NCBI RefSeq assembly: GCF_000224145.3 | Contig: NC_020179.2 | Coordinates: 1,046,571 to 1,110,570 of the forward strand | Length of the DNA: 64,000 nucleotides | Reading direction: 5' to 3' | Origin: Ciona intestinalis | Lineage: Eukaryota > Chordata > Ascidiacea > Phlebobranchia > Cionidae | Shown here: one piece after another, positions 1 to 13,612 of the stretch | Layout: each line of letters opens with the position of its first letter | Numbering within the stretch: position 1 is the stretch's first letter | Translations under genes and position numbers: made by a program | Notes under the pieces: model-generated | Databases searched by the model: none | Told to the model about the DNA's origin: nothing | The model's input: only the letters and a program-made list of their open reading frames with translations

Positions 1-3000
1 ACAATGGAAGTATAACCGAAAGTACAACATCAGAAGTTACCAGAAATAATGGTAAATGTTAATTACTGTTGTTTAATATGTTTATTATTGTTTTGCAGTA
101 ATATATGAAATAGTTTGGTTTTTAAAATAATGTTGGATTTAGAGTTTATAGTGGGGTGGGGGAAGATGGGACACCTTTAGCAAACAATTTCCGTCCTGAT
201 TGTGTTTTAAACATTTAACAATGGTCTGTGGGGGTCTTGAGGATGTAGTTTTATAATTCTTTCACTGTTCTTGGTTTACTACTAAATGGGGCGAGAAAAT
301 AGATTTAAAACGTGTTCCATCTTTCCCCAACCTACTATATATAGTTCGTTGGAGTAAGAGACAATGTTTTTATTCGAGTTTATTGTCACATTCTGTAAAA
401 AACAAAAAATATTCAGCGAACTTTATAACCATGTCCTAACGACTTTTAAATAGCCTTTAAGTTTGTTTAAAACACAATAAATATGGGATAATATGTATTA
501 ACGGTGTCCATCTTACTCCACCCAAAACACTCTTATAGGCCGTATATATGCTTTAGTTTATTTCGCCTACAAACCGGTGCCGATTCGACTGCAGAACTTT
601 TTGAAAGAGGTAATCGGTTTGACGTCACGAATGACGTAGATCCTAGTGTTATTTTACTCATTTCCACTCTAGGCCCAGCGAAAGGTGCAAAGCCTGGTGT
701 TGTGTGCGGCGAGGGATCTATAGATCTATCCATACCTAGGGTCATGTTACCGTCTGGCTTGGCCGCTGACAGAGTTCTGTTTCGATCTGACACCTCGGCA
801 CCCTGCAGGGGAAGAAATTCGGAAAGAGAGAAAATTTTGTTGAAGGTTCGGTTTCGACCGAGACGGTTGTGTGGGACTACTGAAACGGTAGGGTATATTT
901 ATCCACAAATATATGGTATAGTTTGGTATAAGATGGGACGTTTTATTATATTTTAATATTTTTCCATTTGGTTGTATACAAAAATGGCTGCAAATCCAAG
1001 CAAAATACAGTTTTGGAAAATAAATTGTAAACAAGTACGGTGTCAAGAGACTTTTATACTGTTTTATACAGTAGGTTGGGGTAAGATGCCCAAAAATTCA
1101 TTAACTTTTATCGTTCCAATAGATAGTAAACAAAGAACATTCAATAAATTCTGTAACCGTAGCCGCGACTCCATAAAAAAACGATAAGTTGTTAATATTG
1201 AATATGTTCTAACGATCTTACCGTACAGTACCTTTCATGAGTTGGAGTATGTAATTAAACGCTTTAGATGTGTTTTAAAAACACAGATCAATAAAGTTTG
1301 TTGACATTTTTTCAGATCAATGGGTTACAAAAGATGTACAGAAACGAAATTGTTTATTTCGATGCAAACTCAGGACAGATTCGAAGCGTTTTCAACTTTT
1401 CATGTTTATATTATAATGAAAAACATGTTCCCTTTCTCTCGCAATCAAAAAGGTAAATACTTTTGGTCGTTAGACGGCGCTGCGGAGCTGTAAAATATTT
1501 TTGGGCGATAGAGGTTTTCATTGAGTGGATATTGAAACAACAAACAGTTTAAGTAAGCTAATCGGTTTTATAAGCTAAAATAATAATACATAATAAAACA
1601 CGTCTGTTGTTATACGTATGTTGCATGTATACAACAACAAAAAATGTTTAGAAGGTCGGGGTAAGATGGATAACGTACGTAACCTTATGTTTTCAAATTA
1701 TATTTTCAACAATTAACAACGCTCTTTTAAAGTCGTAAGGATACTGTTATATTAAGAATTCTAACTTACATGGTTATATAGTTCTGTAAATATTTTTTGT
1801 CTCCTTTCAAATAGGACAATCAAAAATAGAACAATTATCATCTTACGCCAATCTACTGCATAATATACTCCCAAAAAGTCTTTGTCACTACGCGGTTTAC
1901 AATTTTATAATCAAAACTGTTCTTGTTTACTTTTTAAGCTTTTCTAAAAAAAACAGTTAAATTTATTTTCTTCTGTTTTGAGTGCAAATATAAAATGTTA
2001 AATATAAATTCTCGGCAGATATTTTAATCGTGTTTACGCTGAAAGGGCGTAATAACTTTTAGTAACGAAGTTAAGAGAATGGCACACGTTTGACCATCCC
2101 ATATCTTATCTAAACGTGACTCACTGGTTGGATCTGGTTAGATACAAATACCAAGCGATCTTCGTATAACAACCGGCACACCTTTTTATACGATCTTTAA
2201 TAATATGAAAACCGCCACAGCAAAATATACCGTTTTTCGTTTAACTTGCGCAACGATAACATGTTCTTGGTATAGCGAAGACGATAGCTCGAAAACGTTT
2301 AGCCATGAAAGTTTAAAACCGTAACTGTCAATCATAAGGATGACTGCGCAAAAGCTACATGTGTTCGGCAGAGTGGTTGCGCACCTGTCTCTAGCGAAGG
2401 GGTACGGGTTCGAGGCTCTCTGTGCTAGTATTTTATATATATATATATATATATATAGACATATATTTGTACTTAACACTTACAGCAAATTCTCCAACGT
2501 GTTATTACTACTGTCGCTATTGTTGTCTGCCACGCAAGCATAAATATGTTTTATTCATTTATTTTCATTAAAGTGTTCAAAACCGTCGCATTTAAAAACT
2601 TAATTCCTAAAAATTCCAAGTATAAAAACTATAGATGTTAAAGATTTTTTAAAACCGAGCCGTTTTGGTCTTGTAAACTCGCCAGCGAAATACGGCTAAC
2701 GGAGATCAAAGAAATATTTTATCGTATTGGGAATTTGAGACTATGTTTTCCCAACGCATGAAACAAAATATCGCAGACATAGTAAGCCATACCGCATTCC
2801 AGAGGCAGCACACGTCATACATGCGTCTTTGGGGTCAAAATTAGCTAACACTTCTATTTTTAGCAACAATTAACCCACTTAATCTAATAAATGTAGAAAG
2901 ATTAGCGTTTTTATTCGCTGTTTTTGTTTTGATACTCTTTCGATCAAATAAAACGGGATGTACCTGGCTTGATATATCGACCCAGTTAAATAAGATTGCT

Positions 3001-3096
3001 CTTGGACAAGTCTGCCAAAACGCTGGCTTTAAAAAGTAAACAAAGTAAAATATATTTTATTTTAAGAAAACGAACTATATTTATCATTGTTGCTGT

Positions 3097-3138
<42 letters not shown>

Positions 3139-6100
3139 CATAAATATATATATATATATATATATAATGATAAATATAGTTCGTTTTCTTAAAATAAAAT
3201 ATATTTTACTTTGTATTTATATATAAATACCTTGACTTTAAAGTATTTCTATTATTACAGACTTTGCGCTTAAATTAATAATAGTTGGCACTTACATATC
3301 GTAGGGAAAGATGGGACACCTTTTCGTTCTATTTTCTCGTCCCAATTGGTAGTGAACAAAAAACATTCGATATTATGTGGTGAAGGTGTCCCGTCTTCCC
3401 CCACCCTACTATACACGACTATATTCGCAAAACACATATCCCATTAAATTTATCCCAAATTTTTGGTTACCAAAATAAATATATGCCCTAAAATGATTTT
3501 TTTTTATTTTTTTTAGAATTAAACTGGTTGAGTCTCAGACCAATGAAGACGTCTTATATGAACTCAGCATTCATCGTGATTTATCTTTTTCAAACCGGTC
3601 GTTATTTTCGGAGAATTTTCCAGAAGTATCGGTAGATATAAACATTACATGACGATATGCATAAATTTGTTTTGATTTTTTTTTTTTTTGTAAGTTAAAA
3701 AATTGTTATTTTTAGATTACTGTTTTACTTTTTTAACGAACGAATAAATGAATAAATGTAATTTATGGATATAACTGGGCAACTACAGACGTTAGGACAC
3801 TGATGGTGCTGTTTCATACACCTCGTGGTCTTATACTATGTACTATACCATGTGGATAATATGTATTGATTTTCAAATTACAGTTTAATACATAAGACTG
3901 CCCACAACATACAACATAGCGTATTTATACATGTACGTAATTTCTACAATATATATAGGTTAATCAATTTGTCTTCGTTCAAATCGAGGCCAAGTATACA
4001 GCTCAAACGACAGCGCCTTTCTTCGGCATCCAAGAATGCTACGCGAGCGTTCACCCCGATGTAGCAGAGCGATCAAAGCTACATAAATTCATTAATATAG
4101 GGTGAGTCTCATGTATGATCAAAACAGCAATCTCTTATGACTTATTCAATCGTTTGAAACCATGAATTTATATTGTATACATCAAAAGCGTTGCTAATTC
4201 GCCGCATAGTCATCAAGACTAGACAAGTGCTGCTGTCTCAGTATATGCGACAGGTTTAATTCATATGCAACTGTCTGTAACAGTGCGTGGTCACAAGTTG
4301 TTGTCATTCCTAATTAAGTAAGCATGATATATATTTTCTGTCTGCATGAACTTGATTACAGTCTGGCGGTTAAACTTTTAGTTAACAAGTTGTGTAAACT
4401 TTTATTGCATAATTTAATACTTACATGATGACTATAAACTAACACACATAAGTATAATAAAAGATCACATAAAGCACACTTTCTAAAACGAATATGGATT
4501 TAATGTACTTATAGCAAATATGTGTAATATACACAAAAATACTATACCATTTTTCCCAGGCCTAATGAAAGATTTACCCGCAGCACAAAATAGTGTTTAA
4601 GTGAATGTAACTTATTCATCCTTGCGTGGCGGTAAACGAAAGTCGTTATACCACGGGTGTCTGTTTCATACACCTCGTGCTCACTTGCTAGTTCACACAA
4701 ACGTAAATTTGTGGGTGATTATTATTTTTTTATATATGGCTTACAATTTAAGCTATATACAAAAACCACTGGGTTGAAGTAATTACCATGTCTATTTATC
4801 CCATTTAAAAAAAATTTGCATTTGATGTGAACTTCTGGTCATGTCTATTTTCCCAGACGTGGTACTTAAAATTGCCCGACCCTTCAAGTACATTGCAACA
4901 CTTGTAGTGATAACTTTTACCCACAGATGCGCCCATGCACACGATACTACGGTTTCCGTTTTGAGTGCAAACGATCCAACACTCTTTCAATGGAAATTCC
5001 AAATGTTTAAATGGGTGAATGTGACCGTACAGCGTATCTACCTATTCTGTGTTATTTCTAATTGCAATGAACGAGTTAGACGATCATGTGGTTCGAATAC
5101 CACGGTGAGTACATTTAATAAGGAAAAAAAACCTACGAGCTTACATATAGTAGGGTGGGTTAAGATGGGACATTTTATTTTTATTATTTCGATTTATTTG
5201 GTAGTAAACAAAGAATATTTACAGAACTATATAACCATACAGCCCTGCGACTTTAAAAAATAACGTTGTTAGCTGTTTAAGTATGATCAGGAAATATGGG
5301 ATTCAGGTGGCTAACGGGATCCGATATATATCTCATATACTTGTGTCGTAACTTGTAAACGGGCACGAAGTGTATGAAAGAGACCACCCGTGTTATAACA
5401 AATGTCGTCGCTCCGCCACGCGAGGATAAATAAGTTACATTCATTTATTAAGTTATATATATATGCGGTAATATTAACGATATTCATATTTAGTCTTTTG
5501 CCTGCTCCAGCACCGAAGAGGCTTCCGGCATGGGAAATTTCAACAATATAAACAACACCGAACCACAAACTGAAGAAACTCGTGTTACATTATCACTTGG
5601 ACCAATATTTTTGTCTAGTTCAAAATCGACACTAAATGGACAAAGGGGTACAGGGGGTTCGAAGACAAATTTTCTACCGTTCCCAAAAAACAAACAAGGT
5701 AGTTGTGTAACCTCAGCTCTGTATACTGTAAATCTAAACGCTAGTTAAAGCTAATAAATATTGTATGTAATACGGATGACTCTTGCTACTATCGAAAAAT
5801 CAGCTGTTGAGTAATAGTACCTGTTACCCGGCGAGAATTTCTGATATACGTGCTATGCTTATCTGCAGGTGATCAAAGGACAGTTCACATTGCTGTAGGA
5901 GCGGTGGCTGGTGTGTGTGGTGTCATCATCTTATCTGCTGTGTTTGCGATCATGAGAAGGTACATGAAAAGACGAGCTCATAGACCCAGCACCAAAACCA
6001 ACACAAAAGTGGATCGAATTCAACAAGGTTTTGCTTTCGTTTTGAGTAAGTTCAAAATCATATAAGTAGAATGGGGGAAAAATGGATACGTTTTTATTCT

Positions 6101-6489
6101 ATTTTTTTGTTAATTGTTCAAAACACGATCAGGATATTTGGATATTAAGTTCTAAAGGTGTCCTGTATTTTCGCCCACCGGACTATATATAAAACAATTA
6201 ATCGATTTATCAAAAATTGTGCTTTTTAACCTGGTTAAACTATTCTGCAGGATCATCCGACGATACAGATGTTTTCCACCAGATGTCAGCACAGAGTCGT
6301 AAACACAAGAAAAAGCGTGTTCGCAAACCGAAGCGGGTTTCGACTTTCAGCGGCGAACGCCCTGGCAGTGCGCCAGTCAAACGTAGCGTTTCACTTCAAC
6401 AAAGTCGGCCAGTTGGTCTACAGCTTGAAAAAGACGGCGCCAAGACCAAAACGCTGGAAGAAAACAGAGCCTCAAACGGCACGGCATAG
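1..6489 (+). CDS. Zona-pellucida (ZP) domain type I membrane protein, 3' part of gene
   Basis: Exons read as <1-51, 595-887, 1316-1452, 3517-3631, 3959-4101, 4927-5104, 5494-5698, 5869-6045 and 6251-6489 (stop TAG 6487-6489); every junction has GT/AG and agreeing phase. The first exon is Ser/Thr-rich (mucin-like). The ZP-N half has four Cys (VVCGEG, APCRG, RLCGTT, FNFSC). The ZP-C half has six (IQECYA, NIGCAH, YLFCVISNC, RSCGS, FACSS), the last four in the usual tight cluster. A linker follows, then one transmembrane helix (AVGAVAGVCGVIILSAVFAI) and a basic cytoplasmic tail rich in Lys/Arg/Ser. ZP modules polymerise extracellular matrix or act as receptor-like surface proteins. I see no clear RXXR furin site between ZP-C and the membrane. 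The 5' end, signal peptide and any further ectodomains are outside the window, so the subfamily is unassigned. Family call is firm; the 595 acceptor was chosen by phase. Confidence 0.85.
150..342 (+). mobile_element. MITE copy in ZP intron 1
   Basis: Full length, both termini recognisable; abuts the next copy head to tail. Confidence 0.85.
343..525 (-). mobile_element. MITE copy in ZP intron 1, inverted to its neighbour
   Basis: Diverged copy directly adjoining the plus-oriented copy at 150-342, making an inverted pair. Confidence 0.75.
1070..1200 (-). mobile_element. MITE fragment in ZP intron
   Basis: Left terminus and the AGTAAACAAAGAACATTC block are present; right end is lost. A shorter related fragment precedes it at about 910-1000. 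Confidence 0.7.
1650..1855 (+). mobile_element. Diverged MITE copy in ZP intron
   Basis: Termini GGTCGGGGTAAGATGGA and ATCTTACGCCAATCTACT, with ACAATTAACAACGCTC inside. Confidence 0.7.
2345..2420 (+). mobile_element. tRNA-derived SINE head
   Basis: Shows a pol III A-box-like GCAGAGTGGTTGCGC and B-box-like GGGTTCGAGGC, but no foldable cloverleaf. The SINE body is absent. Confidence 0.55.
2434..2457. repeat. (TA)n microsatellite
   Basis: Uninterrupted alternating TA just downstream of a SINE head. Confidence 0.9.
3040..3214. repeat. Perfect 49-bp inverted repeat around an AT-dinucleotide core
   Basis: Arms 3040-3088 and 3166-3214 are exact reverse complements, checked base by base, separated by 77 bp of (AT)n. 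It sits within a ZP intron. It carries no MITE termini and is not a copy of the MITE or SINE families here. Confidence 0.95.
3300..3412 (-). mobile_element. MITE copy with internal deletion, ZP intron
   Basis: Both ends intact, but the middle third is missing, leaving about 110 bp. Confidence 0.8.
4600..4790 (-). mobile_element. SINE body fragment in ZP intron
   Basis: Carries GTCGTTATA and TTTCATACACCTCGTG, the complement of the GAGGTGTATGAAA block shared by all SINE bodies in this window. Confidence 0.65.
5148..5318 (-). mobile_element. MITE copy in ZP intron, right end decayed
   Basis: Starts TAGTAGGGTGGGTTAAGATGG just after the 4927-5104 exon. Confidence 0.75.
5330..5455 (+). mobile_element. 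SINE body fragment in ZP intron
   Basis: Runs from the AAGTGTATGAAA block through CGCCACGCGAGGATAAATA to an ATTCATTTATT tail. Confidence 0.7.
6063..6187 (-). mobile_element. MITE copy with internal deletion, last ZP intron
   Basis: Makes up most of this 205-bp intron. Confidence 0.75.
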
Positions 6490-7031
6490 CCTATAGCATT
6501 GTCATGACTTGGCGCCAGTTTAACGTACATAAACAATACAGCGAACTGTTGCTGATACAGTGTGATCATCGCTCGCAATTAAACCCGCATTCCTCCGGCT
6601 GCTCTTGCGGGTAACCAGCAAATGAAACGTAGAACTCTAACCCGACAAAATCGCTCTTAATCCTATGATGCGTGGTTTAAAAACGTGATCTCAGGTGCCG
6701 GAGTTTATGACCTTTGGAAGAGGAAATAACTTGTTTTGGTGTTTAACCCGACGGCACGAATCACGAGCGACTTCCAGGTTAAAAATATGGCCTTGTATAT
6801 TCAAGGGAAGGGTTGCACGGCAAACCCAAACAAACTAAATCGCCTTGAAGTTGATAATGTTAGTGAATGGAAGCGCTGATTTTAAGCTCTGTTTTCCGGT
6901 CTAGGATCTCGCTTCCTTCCGTAGGTTTGAAAACTAAACGTTTCTAAAACGAATAGCAACTTTGTACTTGAATCTTGCACATCAAAGGCCGCTAAGCCGT
7001 TATGAAACCCTTGCCAGTTCAATTCCGGCCG

Positions 7032-7037
7032 AATAAA
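7032..7037 (+). terminator. Candidate poly(A) signal of the ZP gene
   Basis: First AATAAA found after the ZP stop codon, about 540 bp downstream. Placement is by hexamer only. Confidence 0.25.
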
Positions 7038-9685
7038 ATGTCATCACGCTGATGCAATCCATTTCGGGGAGTTTGCTGCTAACGTCAGTGCCCGGATCGG
7101 GCGGGTATGTCTCGATTATCACGTGACCGGCTGTAGGCAATCAACGGCGTCCCACCCGGCGCAATTATTCCACTGCCGCTGTCGCGCATCGGATCTGCAC
7201 ACATCACTTCAAAGCAGAGTTAGAAGTTTAAGTCTTTGAGATTAAATAGCCAGCAGGGCGTTCCATAGAGCTTGATTAAACCGGTATTGAATTGTGGCCG
7301 GTATGCGTACAGTTTTAAGTAAGTAAGGGTCGAGGAAGTGTTACGCAGCTGTGTGGGCACCCATGCCTGTTGAGAGATCGAAAGACAAAATAGATAGTGT
7401 CGTTTACGCCTTCCTAGATCCCGAACGCCAATACTCACATACGGTATAAACTACCTAACAAAAGCGGTGGCTTACGCAATGCGTATGTGCTAGACATTTA
7501 CGTGACGTCGAGTCGTTGGTGGCGCATTTAAAGATCTTAAAATGTGGACATTAAAATCACGCTGTAACCCTGTCTGTCCGTAACCCCTTGGGCCTACCTG
7601 AAAGGCTCCGTAAGGCGATAACATTTGAAGACGCTTTCGCTATTTTGGATTTCCACGCAGGAATTCGAAGCGGCGGTGTCGTAATTAGTGACTTGAAAGA
7701 TCCTGTATGCTGTTCACACTGCAGGACTGGAGGGGCCAAAACTGTATTGTTATTATTTATAGTAACGGTGCATGGTTTGGTCGGGTATTTGAGTATTAGA
7801 TTCGTTTCCCAATGTTATGTCGCTGCAGGGAAGACGAAGAAAGGAAGGTTAATTAGCGGATAGATATCTTGTTGCAATTGTGGCTGCCATAACCGAAAAT
7901 CGTGCGGCAGGATAGGTCAACGCTTCCCGCTCCCGACCGCAAGCGTTACAGCAGCGAATAGAGAGGTGTATCAGGTGTAGACGGGAGCCCAGGCCACGAC
8001 GCGCAGATTAGCAAACCCGCTTTTTGGCTCAGATTCAGCCTTGCGATTAGCACGGTAGCAGGTGGGGGTTGAAGTCTGCTTAGCGGCGGCGGTAGGCAGA
8101 TTAATTGGGCTTAACCGCCAATCGCTGTTTACTACTTAGTTGGGACTTGTCGTGAGCGGTTAGGGTTATATTATCTTCTTTTGAGTGAACAAGGGCCGGG
8201 AAGTGGCGGGTTTCTTATTCCAAGGCGATCTTACAGAGGATTTTCGTGCCGGACAAAGGCACGGTGCGGTTTTATTGTAAGCAGAAGCGAAACTAATAAA
8301 GCTAAAGGATCGGGCGTACCTGCAACAAGAACACGCGCACTGTGAGGCATAGAAGCGTGGCGGGTACAGCGCGCGAGTAAAAGCGAATATAAAATTAACG
8401 ACTGACGCAGAAGCTGTCGGTTATAACGCCTTGGCGTAGTTTTATGTCTTAAATAAATGTACAGAGACATCGTTTAGCTTAGTCAGGTATGCCAATAGCC
8501 AGGTAATATATGTGTTTATAACAGTTTTACGCATTTCGCTTTAATGTGGAAGTTTTAGTTTTACTAGGGTATCAACGGACAATGATATTACGTAGCGTGG
8601 TGCGGGATTATAGTGTTGAGTGTAGTAATAACCACGTTCCACGCATCATTTGTAATCGCATAATCCAAGGTCTTATCCAGATTTAATGGTAAAACTATAA
8701 ACTTGCAAAGTCAGCAGAAATCGTGTCGAAGCACTATAAAACATGCCTACATACAAGGTGCAACGAAATTTGCTTTGGCAGAATATTTGTCAAGGGGAGA
8801 TCAGTCAATTCCGACATATCTGTTCAAACAGACTGTTCAAAAACCCCTGACGTAATCTTCCCATAAAGTACAGGCGACGAAAGGCGTTGTATTATGAAAC
8901 GGGCATTCGGTTTGGCCATCCGCGTGCTCCGCATAACTATATATGCGAGCATATTATGACTGCTAATCGAGCTCGGCTGCGGTCAGAGCCTAATCAGATT
9001 GTAGAATCTCTGCAAACATTATCAACAGTCACGCTTTTAAACGACTTTTATTCGAATAAACTTTAATCAGACGGTGTTTAAATAGAGTTGAATGGTTTAC
9101 GATCCAAACGAACCTGTTTGACACCTGTGTTTTATACCCTGCACTGTACAACGTCCGGAAACAAGTTTTATTTACCAGCACCCAGTACTTTAGTATAGGA
9201 TAATACGTAACAATTACTTATGATGACGAAACAATGAGAAATTGTAACGAAGTGTTTTCAGGCGCCTCTTCATATACAATACCACGTACGGCGTTATACA
9301 TTGCGTTTTGTCGTCGTTTTGCTGTGTTCTGATCTGCCCGACTTACCACTTTAAAAGCCGAATACAAATTGAACAGCGCTTCGGCTTTAATTGTTCAAAT
9401 GGGTTATGGAATCATAAGGGTGTCTGAAGTTGTTCGGATAACAAGGGCCTCATAGGGCGTGTCAAACTGAAGTATTTTCAAACAGCTGCGCGAATGGTCT
9501 CACCCATATTTCGTTACACGAACATCAAAAAACTTTGCGTACTACTAGTATAGGAAAACAGTCAGGGTTTTTCCGTACTTAAAAAGCAATCATTTTCAGC
9601 GGAGACAAATTAATTTTAAAGCTAAAAAGCAATCGGATAAATATGTTTTAGGTTTAGAAGTCAGATTAGAGTATCATTTTTGTAT

Positions 9686-9860
9686 AGTAGGGTGGGGTAA
9701 GATGGGCCATGTTTTCGTTCTTTTTTATTGTCCCATTTGGTAGGAGCATATTTACAGAAATATATATAACGGTATTCTTAGAATTCCATAAAACTGTAAT
9801 CCTACCAATTCCTTAAAACACTATTAGGAAATAAGTGTAATATATTCCAAAAATCTGACC
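9686..9860 (-). mobile_element. MITE copy, the only one in the 7-kb FGF upstream region
   Basis: Good left terminus (TAGTAGGGTGGGGTAAGATG); right part decayed. Confidence 0.75.
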
Positions 9861-12800
9861 CTGATCTGGTGCTCATAGAGTTGAACGATTCTTGTGTTAA
9901 GGAACTCGTGCTAAGACATAATAACCGACAAAATCAAGTCCAACCAATTAGAAAATATGGAATTTATTATGTGCTAATGGTATCCATATTATGCAATGCT
10001 AGTGTAATTAGGAGTATAAATACACAGACAGTTTTATCAGTCACTTGTATTGCTGTACACACTTTAGGGGAGTAAGCGTCTGTGTTTTACCAGACTACAA
10101 GTCTAATCTCAAAAGGTGTAAGCGTGTGGTTACTAAATCGAATAGATAAGGGTGTAAGAAGATAACAGGTTCGTAGAATTTGCGACGTATTTTAACATCT
10201 TTTTATTGGTTCTCAATCTGCTCCATTTTTGTAAACCACTTGGAGTCTTCTCTGGCGTGCAAATCCCAGATTATACATTTTATTAACAGTTGCAGAAAAA
10301 GAAACCTTTTCAAAACGATTAATATAATGTGGCGCCGTGTCTGATTGCATGCAATGGCCCGTTTATAATATATCTTATTGGCCGCACATTTTAGGTGGCA
10401 TATGCGATGCTTTTAAGATTAAAAACGACTAAACGACAAGACAAATCGAGCACATGTCTCACGGCGCGACAGGTTTTGATTTTTGCTTTCCAGTGCTTGC
10501 GCAATAATTTAAAAACGTCTGACGATTCGCAAATTGTTTTGACAGTCGCTAGACTATTCGTGTCTGTTTTGCCATTTCTCCGATCGTGGTATCGCTATTA
10601 GAATACCTCAAGCATTAGACCCAATACAGGTTGCGTGGGTATATCTTCTTTGTAGCGCCGATGTGTTTTTAGTTTGTTCACGAAAGAAATATGGAATGTT
10701 CCTCTGACAAAAGGACTGCCTCGTCGTTATGCTAACATGAAAAGGAAAAACACAACACGTAAACGGGCGGTACATAAGAGAACAACGGATTCGTCGGCTC
10801 CGATCAAACCAAAATAAACTTAGGTGAAACGAATAGAATGATTGTGTACTAATATATGACTGGCTAAAGACTGGTGCGTTTCGTAGCACGCTTTTATTTG
10901 AGACCGTAATCGAAAATGAATTATGGTAAAGCCAATTTACCCCTAAATAGTTTGACCGACTATTTGCAGTGTAATCAGAGAGCACTCGGTCAATAAGACT
11001 GTTCAAAGCATCAGTATCGAATAAGCATAACTATAACAGGACCGTTGGCAGACGTGCATGCCCATTTTCTTAATGGATATATAGGAATACCAAACAAAAA
11101 ATGTCTATGTTTTTAAGTTTGGTAATGTGGTACGAAAGGTTCGTATGTGGTATAAGAAATAAACAAGTTCTATTTTTAAACTGCTGTATCCTTAAATAGA
11201 ATTTAGGTCAATACGGTTGTCAACTTTGCCTGTTTGACGAGAAAAATCGAGTTTTTCGACGTGTGTTGGGTCACGGTACTCTTCGTTTATTCGTATGTGT
11301 GCGCAAGGCCGGGCTTATTAGGACAAAAACGACGCGTCAATCAGTGCCAGTGCTCTTGTGCCAGAGCTGACGTGTAATACTGAGCTAAGTGTTAAATAGA
11401 CGCGAATGAACCGGCTCTCAGTTTGCCAAGTTCGAGCTATTGTAGTGAAACCAGCGGTGGAATTTACATTCGTCGACATGCGGGGTTATCGACCGACGAC
11501 AATTCTTTAGCCAAACATTTAGTTTTGTCAATGGAAAATTGGACTTTTTAGTATTTGCGTTCGACTGCGTCGCATGCTGTTTGAAGTGACATGCTCGTTT
11601 AAATACCAAGAAGTTTTCATACTGTTCAAATGGGTCGGTCACGTTTTGAACGCCTAAGAAGTCCAGCCTATAGAGGTGAAACAAAGCCAGTCAGCAAACG
11701 TTTGTAATCATTGCGGCGCCCAGGCCTTGCGCGACACGCGTGCAGTTAAATAAAGCGATGAAATTTACGCACCTGCTATCAGTGATTTACGTGGAAGGCG
11801 TGTGTCTCATCTGCCTCAAACGCTACAGCTTGACGCCGCTCTTAGCAAATGGGAACTGTGTTTGCTGAGTTGTGGTTGGTGTATTAGAGAGGTGTATGCA
11901 GTCTGATGGTGATTGGCAAAACAAGCGTACAGCATTGAGCTGGTGTGATTATTGTTTAGTAAGTTCACAGGACAGGTTGTATTATACACGAGCAAAAGTA
12001 TTTGGGTATTTTGCAAGCTTAGCTAATGTTTAACGAACGCTTAAGGTCAGATGCGAATAGTTATAGCTAATAGAGTGGCGACTATACATTGGTGTTTCCC
12101 CAGGACTTTGCAAATAGGAAAGGCGTACTTGACCTCAGTAAAAAGACAAGCAAGCGAAGGGTGTTCTGCTGTACTCCCAAGCGCAGGTGCGTATCGAACA
12201 CAATCTCACTATAAGGCGTGGGAATCATTAAATCTCTGTCGAAGCCTTTTTCGCCTCGTATGTAAACCATCGCTTCTCAGAACCATTACTATCATGTGGC
12301 CTAGCAGTGACCTGGACGCTCTGAACTCGGTCACTCAAATACCTTCGTGTTTTGAGTTGCCGCCTTTATTTGTAGGAACCAGTAAGCAGTATCATAACCA
12401 AACAAGAGGGTATTTAGCCGCATAGTTGGGCCTATTCTTGTAAGGGACGTAGCAGAATTTCCGTAGATCACTATACAATTATAAAACGCGCGGGGTCGTC
12501 TGTTTGTCGTGCACACGAGATGACGTCATTGCGTTCATGTTTATTTGTCGTTTAGCCTGTTGCTATTGATTACAAAGGGTCCAGTCGGATATTTTCAATT
12601 CCGTAAAGTGTCACTTTTAAAGAGCGAATTTTACAAGCGCAGATGAAAGGGCAGTGTGGCCGATTTGCAGGGGTTTTAAGTCGCCTTCCGAAATTCGCGG
12701 GCCTTGTTGCTAAGTACCACATGGTAAACAAAGATAAACGTTGCCGATTTCCGGAAATTACGGAAAAGTAAACGGACTACTTTAGGAAAAGTACAACGAC

Positions 12801-13598
12801 GCGAAGTAGGGGTTATATAAGGGGATGTTCACAAGAAAAACTAAAAATACGTTATAAGATAGCGACGAGACGTAAACGCGTTTATTGGCACGAGATTAAG
12901 CCATGGCAGGTCGTATTTCGGTAGCGTGTTGCATCGTTTGTTAAATTTCTTAAACAAATATTGGTGAATACGGGTGATTGGAATTTACAGTATTTGGGAC
13001 AATGGGGTTTAGGGAAAGTGTAGACAACTATGTAAGGGTTCTTCCGTATTCAGGGACAGGATCCAGTAACTTAGGTAAGCGTGGAAAAACGTGAAAACAA
13101 ACAATCAACAATGACTTAGGAAATTGTAGCCGTGATTAACTGGCTTTGATACGTAAATGGGCTGTCGTGATCTAAGTTACGAATACGAGAGGTTTTAACA
13201 GCCGTGTAGATCCGGGAGTCGTTCCTGTTTCGGTCCTAATTCGTAATCGTATAGCAGAATAAACAGCAACAAAAAACGGGCGGGATTCCCATTGAAATTA
13301 AGAAGACGTTGAACCTGTTTAATTGCACCAACGCGGAGAATCGGCAAGTTAGCTTTCTGGTGGTCCTCATAAAACTTGGGGCATGTGGTGTAAGCTACTA
13401 GTTACATAGAATAATAAATATAACAGCAATAACGTTTCGATGCTCGCATTTTACCACGAAAAAGGCGCTTTTATTTTTCTCGCCGCTGCACCGTATAATA
13501 AGTGTGTGTAAGTTTATACATTATCAGTATATAAAATGTTATAGTGTTAGGGTGTTGATTTTTGGTGTTTAATTTTTTATTTCTTTTGGTTTTAACGA

Positions 13599-13612
13599 TA
13601 TTTTTTAAGCAG
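13599..13612 (+). promoter_or_regulatory. Candidate 5'-UTR or trans-splice acceptor of the FGF gene
   Basis: A T-rich tract ending in AAGCAG at 13612 looks like a 3' splice site about 90 bp before the chosen FGF start. The following leader has one short upstream ATG reading frame that closes before the FGF ATG. Cis 5'-UTR intron and spliced-leader acceptor are both possible in tunicates. Confidence 0.3.

Larger units (their letters stand above)
6490..13612. other. Long non-coding interval between ZP gene and FGF gene
   Basis: About 7.1 kb with no exon I can support. It differs from the rest of the window in holding a single MITE copy (9686-9860) and no SINE or microsatellite that I could see. 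ORFs of 60-132 codons here have no recognisable domain and no splice context. Because it lies directly 5' of a developmental signalling gene, it is the natural place for FGF enhancers, but I identified no specific element. Confidence 0.6.

Noticed and set aside
10608..11006. 132-codon minus-strand frame upstream of FGF
   Set aside because: No domain, no splice context, not similar to anything recognised.
12051..12425. 124-codon plus-strand frame upstream of FGF
   Set aside because: No domain; looks like chance in a less AT-rich stretch.
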